In this document: piece by piece, positions 1 to 10,736 of the stretch
Position numbering within the stretch: position 1 is the stretch's first letter
How the letters are laid out: the number at the start of each line of letters is the position of its first letter
Source: Lota lota
Taxonomy: Eukaryota; Chordata; Actinopteri; Gadiformes; Lotidae
Assembly (NCBI GenBank): GCA_026745465.1
Contig: JACYXH010000091.1
Coordinates: 1,021,001 to 1,085,000, forward strand
Direction of reading: 5' to 3'
Length of the DNA: 64,000 nucleotides
Notes under the pieces: model-generated
The model's database searches: none
What the model was told of the DNA's origin: nothing
What the model saw: the letters and a program-made list of their open reading frames with translations, nothing else
Made by a program: the position numbers and the translations under genes

Positions 1-475
1 GACACATCGGAGGACATATAAAAAACGATTGCATTTAATTGTCATGACATGTCTTCAGAACAGGTTCAGCTCAGTAAGAGGCAGACTACTCCGACATCGC
101 GTGCCACTTTGTCTCCCTATATACCCCGTTTGTTTTGATCTGTGTCCAAAAAGACGCGCTAACTGACTAGGCTTCTGGCGGCATGCCAGATCTACGCGCT
201 ACTTTGTTTCGCGCGCTAGCGTTCCAACCAAAGATCACGCAATCGCTCTCCAGTGAAAGTGGTTGCGTGGCTGGTGAACTTGAACACCTGTCAATCATCA
301 TTTTTTATATAACTCAGGGAACGTCATTGCCCATAAGGTAAGGCGCCCAGGAATAAGATGTGGTTGTGGTGTGCATATAGACAGGCAGAAATGTGTTGAA
401 CCAATGTGCGGCAGCATAGCTCCCTAAAAGAGCTGTCATCATGGTGATGGTCGTGTTGTGGTAGAGCTCCCGTAC
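1..475 (-). other. dio1 intron 3 (partial); no exon seen
   Basis: This is minus-strand sequence downstream of the exon 3 donor. I searched both strands for the expected final deiodinase exon and saw none. No other gene or clear repeat is visible. The introns at 686-1096 and 1241-1318 are likewise plain, AT-leaning DNA. Confidence 0.5.
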
Positions 476-685
476 CTTATTGACCACCTTGCCGGCCTGC
501 AGTACATACAGCCTCTCGGGGAGAGGCGGAGGCGTTGCTAATGTTGTCCACCGCCACCGGACAGCGTGGCTCCAGGTCCACCGGACAGCGTGGCTCCAGG
601 TCCACCGGGAGCTGGGCGGCCGTCAGCCTGTCGCCCGGCGTCTGGTGTTGCTTGATGTCCACGTTGTTGGTGAAAGCCCAACCGT
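476..685 (-). pseudogene. dio1: dio1 exon 3, frameshifted, with 24-bp internal duplication
   Basis: The acceptor CCTCAG precedes 685. The exon begins by completing Asp and reads DGWAFTNNVDIKQHQTPGDRL, a DIO1 signature, then the EPRCPV-VDN segment. A 24-bp perfect tandem duplication (554-601) repeats VDLEPRCP in frame, adding eight residues. After VDNISNASA the frame is lost. The conserved LPERLYVLQAGKVV continues in another frame from 523 down, so a deletion not divisible by three lies near 523-545 (about 14 nt, judging from usual family spacing). Read straight through, the frame ends at TAA (479-477), just before an intact-looking donor AAG|GTACGG. The short last coding exon (GPWGYNPEEVR-like in relatives) was not found in 1-475 on either strand and is presumably outside the window. 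Confidence 0.88.
554..601. repeat. 24-bp perfect tandem duplication in dio1 exon 3
   Basis: Two identical adjacent 24-bp units, 554-577 and 578-601, begin CCACCGGACAGCG on the plus strand; a partial third copy (CCACCGG) follows. The insertion is in frame and duplicates eight residues of the deiodinase. Confidence 0.95.
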
Positions 686-1096
686 CTGAGGAGGGACTAT
701 GACTCCAATACGGATATATTCACATTGAAGGTTTCTGGGTTGGATAACACGGCCTAACTTTGTAGGTGTCCCTGAGCAAGATGCGTAAACCCCAATACCT
801 GAAGATAATAGGATTCCCTGTCACTATATTGCGTCTGCTAAGCTAAATAACATAACATAATAATAAAAAATGTATAACGATGTTATGAGATGGAGCTAAA
901 TAGCACAATGATTACCAGACGAATTAATAGTAACCAACCAATACAAGGCAATTTATTTATGTGCAATGGGTGGTTGTCGTTCCTCTATAGCAAAGCTACT
1001 ATATCTATCATCAACAGTCCAAATCAAATAGGCAAAACATTCTAATTATAGAGCAACTATTTTCGACTAACGTTTCCATTGTAATTAAGTAGTTAC

Positions 1097-1240
1097 CAGT
1101 TGAGTGAGCTTCAGCGATGTAGACCACAAGACAGTCTGCCACATCTCTGTAGTCCTTGACAAGTTCCTTGAACTCATCGAGTTTAAACAGAAATGGGGAT
1201 CAGGTACAGCTTCCGAAACTCAGAACAAGTGGTCTGTTTC
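1097..1240 (-). pseudogene. dio1: dio1 exon 2, selenocysteine (active-site) exon, intact
   Basis: This exon has a CTGCAG acceptor before 1240 and a G|GTAACT donor after 1097. It reads, in one frame, GNRPLVLSFGSCTU then SPFLFKLDEFKELVKDY and DVADCLVVYIAEAHST. U is a TGA codon at the position of the catalytic selenocysteine of deiodinases. The usual motif continues PPF or PSF; here it is SPF. The Glu and His of the IAEAH segment, conserved in the thioredoxin-like core of the family, are present. The phase joins exon 1 (G|GA = Gly) and exon 3 (G|AC = Asp) exactly. No disabling change is visible in this exon, in contrast to exons 1 and 3. Decoding TGA as selenocysteine needs a 3'UTR SECIS element, which is not in this window. 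Confidence 0.93.
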
Positions 1241-1318
1241 CTGCAGAGATAAAAGGTTACATTAAGAATGCAATTGGTCAAGACACCAATCACTGACTAG
1301 GTGCGTTAGATCACTAAC

Positions 1319-1654
1319 CATTCAAGTGATTCAGTATGGTTGATGTATTTCCCTCCATGGTTACAACTTGTGAGTCTGGTGCCTCCCAACCCATAAAAGC
1401 TTCTTGACCAAGAGAGAGCCAAATGTGCTGGAGGACAGTTTTGAGGAACGTAAACGACGCAAACGTATAACCCCAATCTTCGAACTTGAATTTGGGATTT
1501 GGGGTCATGGTAACTCGCCCATTTTAAGCACCCATTTTTTGCCCAGAGCTGGCCAAAGCAAAAACCAGGACGCGAATGATGACAACGTGCATAAGACCGC
1601 CGCAGAAAAGACATGCCAGTGAGAGATAAACCCAGTTTTCTTTTTCAAAATCAT
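1319..1654 (-). pseudogene. dio1: dio1 exon 1 (type 1 iodothyronine deiodinase), frameshifted
   Basis: Type 1 deiodinase removes iodine from thyroxine to make active T3; it is a selenoprotein anchored in the membrane by an N-terminal helix. The proposed start is the ATG at 1654-1652. It opens a peptide with a hydrophobic stretch (VFSAAVLCTL then SWFLLWPAL) followed by LKMGE, as in DIO1. After MGE (1522-1514) the frame hits TGA at 1507-1505. The conserved continuation [13 protein letters not shown] resumes in another frame at 1508. The bases GTTACC before that ATG would encode the usual V-T, so about 4 nt appear to be lost near 1509-1516. The rest matches DIO1 closely ([30 protein letters not shown]). 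The exon ends AATG|GTTAGT, one base into a Gly codon. The start codon is less certain than the family assignment. Dio2 and dio3 are excluded by sequence and exon pattern. Confidence 0.85.
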
Positions 1655-3671
1655 TTTCTCTCTTTCAGGTAAGGGCAGGAAACCTTTGCACAAAAACACC
1701 ACAGTCACGCTTCTAGATGAAGTTTAACCACTGTCATGAACATTTCGCTGTGAAAACTTGGACCAGCCCCCTAGTATTGTAGGATTTTACCGTAATGTTT
1801 AACTTATGCGCGCATAAAAATGGAAAATGAACTTTTATACTATTTTGACTATTAACATTGAAAACTGTATTTGAGCCCTTACAATAAGCGTAACATAAAT
1901 GTAGTATTATTCTGTTTTGAGGCCTACTCCGTTTTTATCGATACCATGTTTGACCATGTTTTAACCGTAACAGTTTTACAGTTTGTGTGCGTGGAATTAA
2001 AACAACTATCTTGCAGTACACCAACTATGTCTTCGTTTTAAACGTCTTTGACTAAAGTCACATCACGATAGACTGGTTTGTCCTCCATGATGCAACCATA
2101 TTCAATGTGAGCAAGTCGAATTCTGAACAGCGTTCGTTAGATATTGAAACGTGCCTTTTAGCTCCCCTAGATGGTGCTCTATTCAACCAGATGGTCTTAT
2201 TAGGGAAGGAAAGAAGCTCCTCGCAGTTGGAAGTTCCTTGCTAGTTCCCAATTATACATTATAGTTAGTGACCGCTAGTCTAGCAGTCATTATTGAACGA
2301 CCGAGAGAATTTATCCAAGAAAGGCACATTTGGTAACTAACTCGACGAAAGAATAATTCTGGTAATTCTGGCTTTCAAAGGGCGCACAGGACGTCTTTTG
2401 AAAGCCTTTTTTTTTTCGCAGGTGGGCAGGTGGGCGAACCGTGAAGCTAGTTATCCCTAAATGGCTTTCATAAGATATTTTACAATTAAAAAACGGTCCC
2501 AGCCAGGTAACGTTGTATCGAGCTAAAAAAGAACCGAAAGCTTGCAGGTCCTCAGGCCTAGATGAAGGCTAATACTAGGCTAACTAATAATTGTAATTAA
2601 CAAGTAACGTTAGTTAAGTTTGTTGAAGGTTTGTTTGGTGTAGGACTTTCTACACAAGGAGTATTAATTGACCGAATTGAAATGATTTAATATGTAAACA
2701 GGTCTAATGTTAACCCTAACAACAATTTGTCATTCTTAAATTATATATATTATTAATATAAAATCATTAAAGTATTTCTTAAACATATTCAATATTTTTT
2801 GTCTTATAGCATTTTTTTTGAATTACACTGCCAAATTGTTTTTAGACATCCGCCGGTATAAAGGCCTATTAGGTTATAGAAATAGGCACATAAGCAATTA
2901 GTATATTACAATATTTTGCATTTGGGTCTGAAATAGCTCAACCCTTATTTATGCCGTTTTCTTCTGTTAGTTTTTTTTTTTTTTACTGTATTTGGTCAGT
3001 TCATAATAGCACACTATCGTTTCTATAATTGAATACGTTTATCGCGCAGCAAACCCTGCTGCTTGTAACAATTGTTTGGAAGTAACGTTAGCCTACGATC
3101 CGCGTTGATTCGGGACATTTCTGCGATGTTTAGACAGACACCACTTTGATTTCTGCTCGTAATCACCTTGGCTGCGGTCCAGGCCTTGACGCACAGGCTC
3201 TTGCGAGTCTTCGTCATCCCAGGGCTCCTCGACTGTTCGCCCCTGATGCACTTCGTCTCGATCGATGTCCTCCCACCATCGAGACAGTAGCTCATTGGCA
3301 AGCGGAGACTCCAGTTCGCTTCACTCCCCAATCCGACCAGACAGTGCATCTATCGGATGTCAATCAGGAGGGCAACGCGCATTCTGGATGCTGGGAAATA
3401 CTAAATACCGGACCGAGAGGATGCTATGGCCGAAACCATTAAATGCATTTTTCTTTCATGACGGAAAATATACTTATGTAGGCTATACCGTCTTAATGCA
3501 ATTGCCTTCAATGTTGTTACGCAGCCTTATTTGAATCGGTAAGTTAATGAACGAGATCGCTTTTTCCTTTAGTTCTTGTGTGATAAGTTGCGCGTAGTAT
3601 TACAGTGTGTTAAAACGTTCAAGTGCTGTCATGGCACATTGTCATTGATGATGTGTATCTCCTGTGTGCAG
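1655..3671. promoter_or_regulatory. Intergenic region between divergent dio1 and glis1; likely holds both 5' ends
   Basis: About 2 kb separates the proposed dio1 start (minus strand) from the glis1 first coding exon (plus strand). Positions 1740-3050 are AT-rich with poly-T tracts (2408-2416, 2972-2984). Positions 3060-3460 are richer in GC and CpG and could contain the glis1 transcription start and 5' leader. No TATA box or defined factor site is claimed. Function is inferred only from gene orientation. Confidence 0.4.
3060..3538 (+). other. Possible non-coding 5' leader exon of glis1 (start not defined)
   Basis: A good donor, TCG|GTAAGT, lies at 3538/3539. It would create a 133-bp intron ending at the TGTGCAG before 3672. 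The upstream sequence is the most CpG-rich part of the intergenic region. Short open frames here match no family I recognise. The left edge is arbitrary and the call rests on splice-site appearance only. Confidence 0.3.
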
Positions 3672-3719
3672 GTAATGTGACCAACAACTTGTACGCACAG
3701 AAACAAGGCAAGTAAATCA

Positions 3720-4020
3720 ATGCAGAACTCCTCATCAGCGCTCCTCGGGATGGTCAGTCACTGTCAACCCCCAGCCTTCACTGATCTCACGGGCTTTGCG
3801 CTTTCAATGTACAGCAGTAAAACAGAACTGTGTGCCAGACGCGCCGGAAATGATGGTTTTGGATCTCAGATTTGCCGGAATCATCACACCTCGACTCACA
3901 TGAACTGCTACAGTTCAAAGAGAATCGGCGCACCGTATGAAGATCGCTATGGATCGCAAGAAAAAGCGCAGCTCATCGCCAAGGTTTCTAGCGCCTGTTT
4001 CCCTCTCTCACCGGAGCAAG
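3720..4020 (+). CDS. glis1: glis1 exon 1 of the coding sequence (N-terminus), predicted
   Basis: An open frame of 100 codons plus one base starts at ATG 3720, which is preceded in frame by TGA at 3678-3680. It ends at a strong donor, CAAG|GTAAGC (4020/4021). A TGTGCAG acceptor at 3671 gives a 48-base leader. The trailing G joins the TA that opens the exon at 28842 to make Val, giving ...SPEQ-VNGVYG. This restores the VNG-YG segment I recall from the long GLIS1 isoform. The peptide starts MQNSSSALLGMVSHC, is polar and low in complexity, and has no domain I recognise. Assignment to glis1 therefore rests on phase match, strand, position and splice signals rather than strong homology. It could belong to an alternative first exon. 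Confidence 0.6.
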
Positions 4021-4709
4021 GTAAGCCCAACAATCATCAAAAAAAAAATCAATGAAATAGAATTGACTCAATTAGACATGTGTTGTGTTATAACCAAGTT
4101 GATCCGTAACCGTAAATTAAGGACAGCAGTTTGTAAATCGTGCAACTGATTGCCATGTGCCAATAACTGTGTCATAATAAATCAAGAGACACGAACAGCT
4201 GTTGTCAAACATGCTGTATGTTCGCACTTCACTGAACAACTTAAACAGCAGAAAAGGTTGACAACTTTAAGAAGATTTTTGCTTGAATTGCAAATCCCCC
4301 AAAAAGTTAAACAAATGCACCACATGGGGTATTAAGAGCCACAGCTCTGATTGAACTGAACTGAAGTGAACTCGGTGCTGTTTTCACAAATAACGCTGAT
4401 GTTGGTTCCATATGGCTGCACCTTTTTCTTTTCAGTCTTTGATCCAGTTGCACTGTAGGCCTATTTGCTGTTGACAGAATCCTGTTTGCAGTTGTGTATT
4501 AGGCGCCTTAATTAGAGCCAGAGCTTTTCTTGGATCCGGGGCCGATTCATAAATACTACCAGAATCAAAGTTAGCGCCGGGTAGCACATGTGAGGTGATA
4601 CATGAGGATCAACTGCCAAGGAACTGCGCACTTCCTATGCATGTCAAGATGCAGACGGCCGCACCAGCCAGAGAAGCTTCCTGTGTTATTAAGACAACCT
4701 CGACAGGAT

Positions 4710-4728
4710 CCCCCCCCCCCCCCCCCCC
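4710..4728. repeat. Poly-C run (19)
   Basis: Nineteen consecutive C in intron 1. Confidence 0.95.
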
Positions 4729-5126
4729 AACAAACATCTGCATCATAACAACTTAACGTTTGAATGAACATGTTGAAATCAGAAACTGGCATATTTAAAA
4801 TGATTATGCACTCATTTCCCATTAATTAGTTTTTTGTAAATATAAATGATTAGTTTCATGTTTGTTTTTTGGCTTCAGCATTCTGGCAATATTGGCTAAT
4901 TAATAAAGGGCAAATCCCACAATCTAACTAGGGGATCACACATAAATAATCATCCACACATCCACAGAGGGAGGCATGCTGTAACCTCTCTGTCTTCATG
5001 CATCCTCCATCCTGTTTAGACATGGGTGCCACTGTGATTGGATGTGTGTAAGGTATAATTACTGTCCCATCATATTAGCAGTCTTCCAAATGGGAACAAA
5101 ATAATCAAAACAGATTTGAATATTGT

Positions 5127-5259
5127 TTCTGTTTCTTCTTCTGTTCTTCTTCTTCTCCTTCATTTTCTTCTTCTACTTCTTCCTTCTCTCCTTCTTCCTC
5201 TTCTTCTCCTTCCTCAGCTTCTTCTTTTTGTCCTTCTTCCTCTTCTTCTCCTCCTCTCT
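5127..5259. repeat. TTC/CTT pyrimidine tract
   Basis: An impure TTC-rich polypyrimidine stretch. Confidence 0.9.
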
Positions 5260-5431
5260 AAACACAAACCATATGGCTGCTGATGCTGTTCAGCGTTCAT
5301 GTGTTTTCTTGGAATATACGACTGTGCCTTTAGCCCCTCCACCCAAGCATCCCCAAACCCCGGGATGAATTGTCTCATTGTCTTGTGCAGCGTTTTGAAC
5401 TTGGACTCCCCGTAAATTGTGGGAAGGCAAG

Positions 5432-5432
<1 letters not shown>

Positions 5433-5473
<41 letters not shown>
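5433..5473. repeat. (TG)n microsatellite
   Basis: About 20 uninterrupted TG units. Confidence 0.97.
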
Positions 5474-5477
<4 letters not shown>

Positions 5478-7611
5478 GAGGAATGATGTTGATGCAAATT
5501 AATATTTAATTTATTTTATTTTATGTTATCTTGTTTGTGTCACTCACAGCCCTCCCTTTGTCACAATGTGGCGTGGCTACATTGTTTAGCAACAGTTTCA
5601 CAACAAGAATGCGTAAATCAAAACAACGTGTAAACACTGTCAATGTAGAAAAACAGGCAAATATTTTATTACAAAAACGAATGAACAAAGAAAAAGTATA
5701 CTTTCCTTGTAATTGTCTCCAACACACATTCTGTCATTAATTGACGGAGAGATAGAATTGGAATTCATAATTTGTTATATATGCAATATATACAGTGCCT
5801 CTTTGTTTGTCTAATTAACATGATATGGTCATTATCTGTATCATAAATTTAAGTAAGATCAGAATCACAGGCAGTCATTTGTTAGACAATAACGCCTACA
5901 TTTTGATGGCTATAGATTTTTATTTATTTGACCTCACGAATCACAACTCTTATATAATTAATTTTAGGGTAATCATGATATTATTCACTTATGTATGGGG
6001 ATACCAATGTAGAAATTTAATTCTCCTTAATTTCCAAAGATCTAATCTGAAAGGAATATATGGACAATTAAAAGAGATTGTAGATATAACCTATGACAAT
6101 ATTGATAATAACACGTTTTGCCCGGTGCAGAGTAAAATATGAACCACAACCTTCCACTTGACCCTACAATTGCAAAACATTGAACATGCTGAGCTAAGAT
6201 AAATCATATGTTGCAAACCATGCCAACTTATACATTTGACAACCATTAGCATACAAGCTACATTTTCAGCAGTGCATAAATTACCTTGAGAACCATTGCC
6301 ATGTGTGTCCCATGCTAATGCTGCTAGCTGGAGGATGATACCGCTTAGCTGGAATAGAGCTAGCAAACAGCATCGTGTGCCAGTGTGTAGTGTGATGATC
6401 TCAGGAGAGACTGTGTCGGGAAGAAGTCAGTGAGTGAGGTTTGAAAGACGGTGAGTGAGCTTGTGAAGTAGTGTGAGTATGCGAGAGTGACTGAGTGAGT
6501 GATTCAAGAGAAGGTTAACAAGAGATTAAACAAGTCACTAGTACCAAGGATGTGCGTGAGGAAGGGAGGTTAAGGGCCCAAGGAGACTAGCTAAGTTAGT
6601 GTAGGAAACTGTATAGGTAAGGATTCATTGGGTTGGCTGTTAATTGGCTGACCGAGTGATGTGAACCAGGGTGAGTGTTGAAAGGCTGTGATGTCATGCC
6701 TCAGTCAGACATGTGGTGAGCTGGAAGGGAGAATGAGTGATGCTGATAGGCTGCAGGAGCTCAACGTTTGACGACTCCCCCATTTTACAGTTTGGATTAA
6801 TAGAACAACAAAGTCCTATCGATCATCTGAAGTATCATGAGTAGAAATCGTATAGTAAAATTAGAAGTACATGTATCAGAATAGTATAATAAGAAGACGT
6901 ATGAGTGGCAAACAAGTACAATTAGAAGTAGTACGTCCATGAGCATAAATATATGTATATTAGAAGTATAAGTATCTGTATGAGTACAAGTATAATTCTA
7001 AGTGCAAGAATAGTACAAGTATAGTAGGTTTATAAGTACAAGTAAAGTAAGAAATTTTACAGCTGGGGGATTCACCTTTAATATACTGGTTTATATGTAG
7101 TCTTGTGTCTACTTCAGCGAAAACACAGTTCGATCATCGGTCCATTATGCTAATAATATCTCTGCCCACCAGCAAAGAAAATATTTAGCTTGCGCGGAGA
7201 CTCTAACGACTTGATACAGAAATGTTTGAATAAGCGCATACTCGCATCATCTGATACCTTCCTAAAGTTGCGTCTGGCACGGGCTGCTGTTGCCTATTGG
7301 AGGGAAAATGTTAAAATTAGAGGAGTGTGCTGGAATCCCACACTCAGTCAGATAAACGTTGGGTTGAGTAATAGACTTTGGAGACAGTCCTGTTGGCTAA
7401 CGTAGTGTCAACATGGCGATGGCTGTTTCCTGTTCATTTTGGTATCCCAAAAAAAATAAAGAACCACAACGTCAATATGGCAATACAGCATTGCAAATGG
7501 CTTCCATGCCATGCTGTGTGGATGTAAGTCTTGTGGAATTTACATACGCAGAAAAACAACAGCCGTGCTAGTATTTAGATGTTTGACCCCCATATGTACG
7601 CACACTTGCAT

Positions 7612-7612
<1 letters not shown>

Positions 7613-7685
<73 letters not shown>

Positions 7686-7710
7686 AGACACAGACACAGA
7701 CACACACACA

Positions 7711-7742
<32 letters not shown>

Positions 7743-7745
7743 TAC
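7613..7745. repeat. (CA)n compound microsatellite
   Basis: A CA run with a GACACA sub-block at 7681-7700 and single TA interruptions. Confidence 0.97.
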
Positions 7746-8049
7746 AACCCTAACATTTTGCTGTGGTATGAAGGCACTCATGTTGAATTCCTGGGTTACC
7801 TGTGTGTTTCCCAGTAGCGTTAATGGGAGTCAGACTATCAGACTGCTGGGCGATAATGACCACTATTATCACAGCCTGCTTTCACACACTACTGTATCAC
7901 AGTCACCCCTAACGACGTGTGACTAGGCCTTAGCTTATTTGAACAAAGTGAAATTTTAATCGTAATGTAATCAAGATAGATTTATAACAGGAAACAACTG
8001 ATTTAACTGAATGCTTTTCTGAACCACCAGATTTAGTCATTTGGCTCAG

Positions 8050-8284
8050 TCTCTCTCTCTCTTTTCCTTGCTTTGTCTGTCTCTCTCTCTTTTCCTTGCT
8101 TTATCTGTCTCTCTCTCTTTTCCTTGCTCTTTGTCTGTCTCTCTCTTTTCCTTGCTCTTTGTCTGTCTCTCTCTCTTTTCCTTGCTCTTTGTCTGTCTCT
8201 CTCTCTTTTCCTTGCTCTTTGTCTGTATCTCTCTTTTCCTTGCTCTTTGTCTGTATCTCTCTCTCTTCCCATAACTCTTGTCTG
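8050..8284. repeat. Pyrimidine minisatellite, about 8 units of 28-31 bp
   Basis: Units have the form (TC)4-5 TTTTCCTTGCTCTTTGTCTG with small length and base differences. A C-rich tail follows to about 8320. Translated open frames across it are artefacts of the repeat. Confidence 0.9.
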
Positions 8285-8748
8285 CTCCCCCCCCCCCAGT
8301 CTGCTCCCTCCCCCCCACCCTACAGTGACGACTCTCCTCCAGTATGACTGTACCTCACTTAAAAGAACAACCACAAGCTTATATCTGCGTTTTCGGGGCT
8401 CTTCTCCAGGTTTTGCCATGTCTCACATTGACCAAGTGGTACGTCACCCCCCCCTCACCATATTCCCATGAGGTCGGAGCTCACGTTTTGCTTGTGTGAC
8501 TCAAATTATGTCATGGGTAAGGCACGGTTAAATGTGTGGGTGCTGTCCCAGAACGGGTGTTGTGTTGGGTGGAGGAGGAGAGTTTATAATGCTAGCAGCA
8601 TGTTCCGTTGATTCATATTATAGAGATGGGAAAAAAAACAAGCTAATGAGCAAGCAATTTTAGCGCTATTCCTGTAAACCTCAATCTGGGTTGAAAGGGG
8701 GGTAGGGGAGGAGAACTCTGTGTAATGGAATGAGAAAGCTTCCATCAA

Positions 8749-8753
<5 letters not shown>

Positions 8754-8800
<47 letters not shown>

Positions 8801-9031
8801 TAAGAGGAGAGAGAAAGTGAGGGATGGACAAGAGTGAAGTGAAAGATAGAAGAGGATAAAGGTGAGAGAAGGATTTAGAGGAATAGGGAGAGAAGCATAG
8901 AGCAAGGGAGAGAGAAAAAGAGGATGTGAGAAGGTGAGAGAGAGGCAGAAAGAGAATGAGTAAGTGAGAGATGAAGGGAGAAAACAGTAAAATATAGGGA
9001 AAGATGGACAGAGAGAGAGGGACAGATCACC
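8754..9031. repeat. (GA)n followed by a degenerate purine tract
   Basis: Pure GA at 8754-8798, then GA-rich but impure sequence. Confidence 0.93.
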
Positions 9032-9255
9032 CCTGGTTTGGCAGCTGCTGGGCTGAATTACCTTAGTTGAATCTGGCTGGGAACAGTCAATGTGAACCAG
9101 GGGACGAGTGGGAGGAAGAGATAAGCGTGTTGCATCATCCCCTCTGAGGTTTGCTTCAAAGTACGCGAGGGACGCAAATTTATGGGGCAGCCGTGGTGAC
9201 GCATTGTTCACACTGGGGGCTCTGAAGTTTGGGTGTATGCTTACTATAGACACGT

Positions 9256-9366
9256 GTCACACAAACACACACGCATACACACATTTACACACCATACTTA
9301 CACACACACACACACACACACACATACTCTGGATAACATACAGACACACAGACATGCACACACAAA
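9256..9366. repeat. CA-rich microsatellite
   Basis: Pure CA at 9301-9323 with degenerate flanks. Confidence 0.9.
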
Positions 9367-9999
9367 ATGTGTATATTAATGCATCGCCATGCATCTCTAG
9401 AACATTTGTTTGTTCTTCGAAACTATCCTCAGTGTTGCGGGCTGTGGTCTCCTTCAGTCTTTAGTGTTTGTTAGCAAAACCACATGTTCTCTGTCAGTGT
9501 ACAGCAAGTATATGGTACCAGTGTCTGCATGGCATGTCTTTGGAACCAAAGGCATTCTGAATGTCAAGAGCCACCATCATCTGCCAATGAATTCAAACGC
9601 GCCAACATAACAAAAATAAGATCTGGTTTCAGTGAGTGTCGAAATACCTCTGGAATACCAGAGGAAATGTGCTCTGGGACTCGGTCTGAACAAGGGGAAA
9701 AAGCCTTGGCTCAGAGATGTCATCAGAAAAAGTATTTTTAGCCCCGAGCATGCCTTGAGATCCACTCACAAGCTGCATTCCTCCCAGTCATGTGAAAAAG
9801 ATCTGATTGTTTTACCACTCACTTACAGATATAAAGAGAGACCTACATGCACTCTCTCTCTCTCTGAGTGGCTCTCTGTGTCTCTCTCCCTCAGTCTCTC
9901 AGGTTCCCTCCACGCTCCATTCCCGCTCCCATTCATGTTAGCGCTAGTGGTGGCATGCCACGGCTCACCGCACGTCCGCAGAGAGAGCATTACTCACTG

Positions 10000-10270
10000 C
10001 ATTTTCAGACGTCTGCAGCGGCGACGACGGCCCTCGATGCAGACCTCGGCTCGTCGGTGAAGGGAGAGAGAGGGAGTGGGGGTGGGGGTTTGATTTACAT
10101 CTCGGCTGTGCCACTTGCTGTTCTTGGCACGGCGTGCGCGTGCTTCATCAAAGGGGAATCCGACTGCGGCAGTTAGACGCGACGGCCGCTGGGGCCACCG
10201 CTGCCTCCGCCGTCCCACTGAGCGGGCCGGGGCCAAAGGGGGCCGCATCCAGGGGCCCTCGCAGCTGTCA
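10000..10270. other. CpG-rich segment in glis1 intron 1
   Basis: This is a GC-rich stretch with many CG dinucleotides (CAGCGGCGACGACGG, GACGCGACGGCCGC, GAGCGGGCCGGGG) set in CpG-poor surroundings. It is followed directly by a long purine tract. It could be an unmethylated regulatory island or an alternative promoter; no exon is evident. Confidence 0.4.
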
Positions 10271-10273
10271 GCT

Positions 10274-10736
10274 GGGGAGAGTGTGGCGGGGGAGGGATGG
10301 AGAGGCAGAGAGATGGGGGAGAGCGATTGGGAGAGAGGGAGAGGGAGAGGAAGAGACGGGAGGGAGAGAGAGAATGGGAGAGAGGGATGGGAGATAGCGA
10401 GAGAGATGAGGAGAGAGGGAGAGTGAGATGGGGGAGAGAGGGAGAGAGACGGGGGAGAGAGGGAGAGCGAGATGGGAGGAGAGAGATGGGGAGAGAGGAA
10501 CTGAGAGGGTGAGAGATGGGGGAGAGAGGGAGAGAGAGACATGGAGAGAGAGATGGGGAGAGTGTTAAATGGGGAGAGAGGGAGAGAAAGATGGGGAGAT
10601 GAGGATAAAGAGAGTGAGAGAAAGTCACAGGGTGATGAAAAGAAGGGGAGAGAAGGATAGAGAGTGAGATTGAGAGAGACAGACTGATGGTAATAAAGCG
10701 GGAGATATTAGGATGGAGAGAGAGAGAGAGACATAA
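10274..10736. repeat. GGGAGA-rich purine tract
   Basis: About 460 bp of GA/GGGA-rich sequence with GATGGGGAGAGAG-like recurring words. The long open frames in it on both strands are repeat artefacts. Confidence 0.93.

Noticed and set aside
5825-6142. 105-codon frame of Ile/Asn-rich protein
   Set aside because: AT-rich DNA with chance openness; no domain or transposon motif.
7511-7926. Open frames rich in His-Thr or Cys-Val on both strands
   Set aside because: Translations of the CA/TG repeat; the same holds for the TG/CA tracts near 13.5, 18.2, 38.3, 45.3, 46.8, 47.9, 51.9, 53.3 and 58.2 kb.
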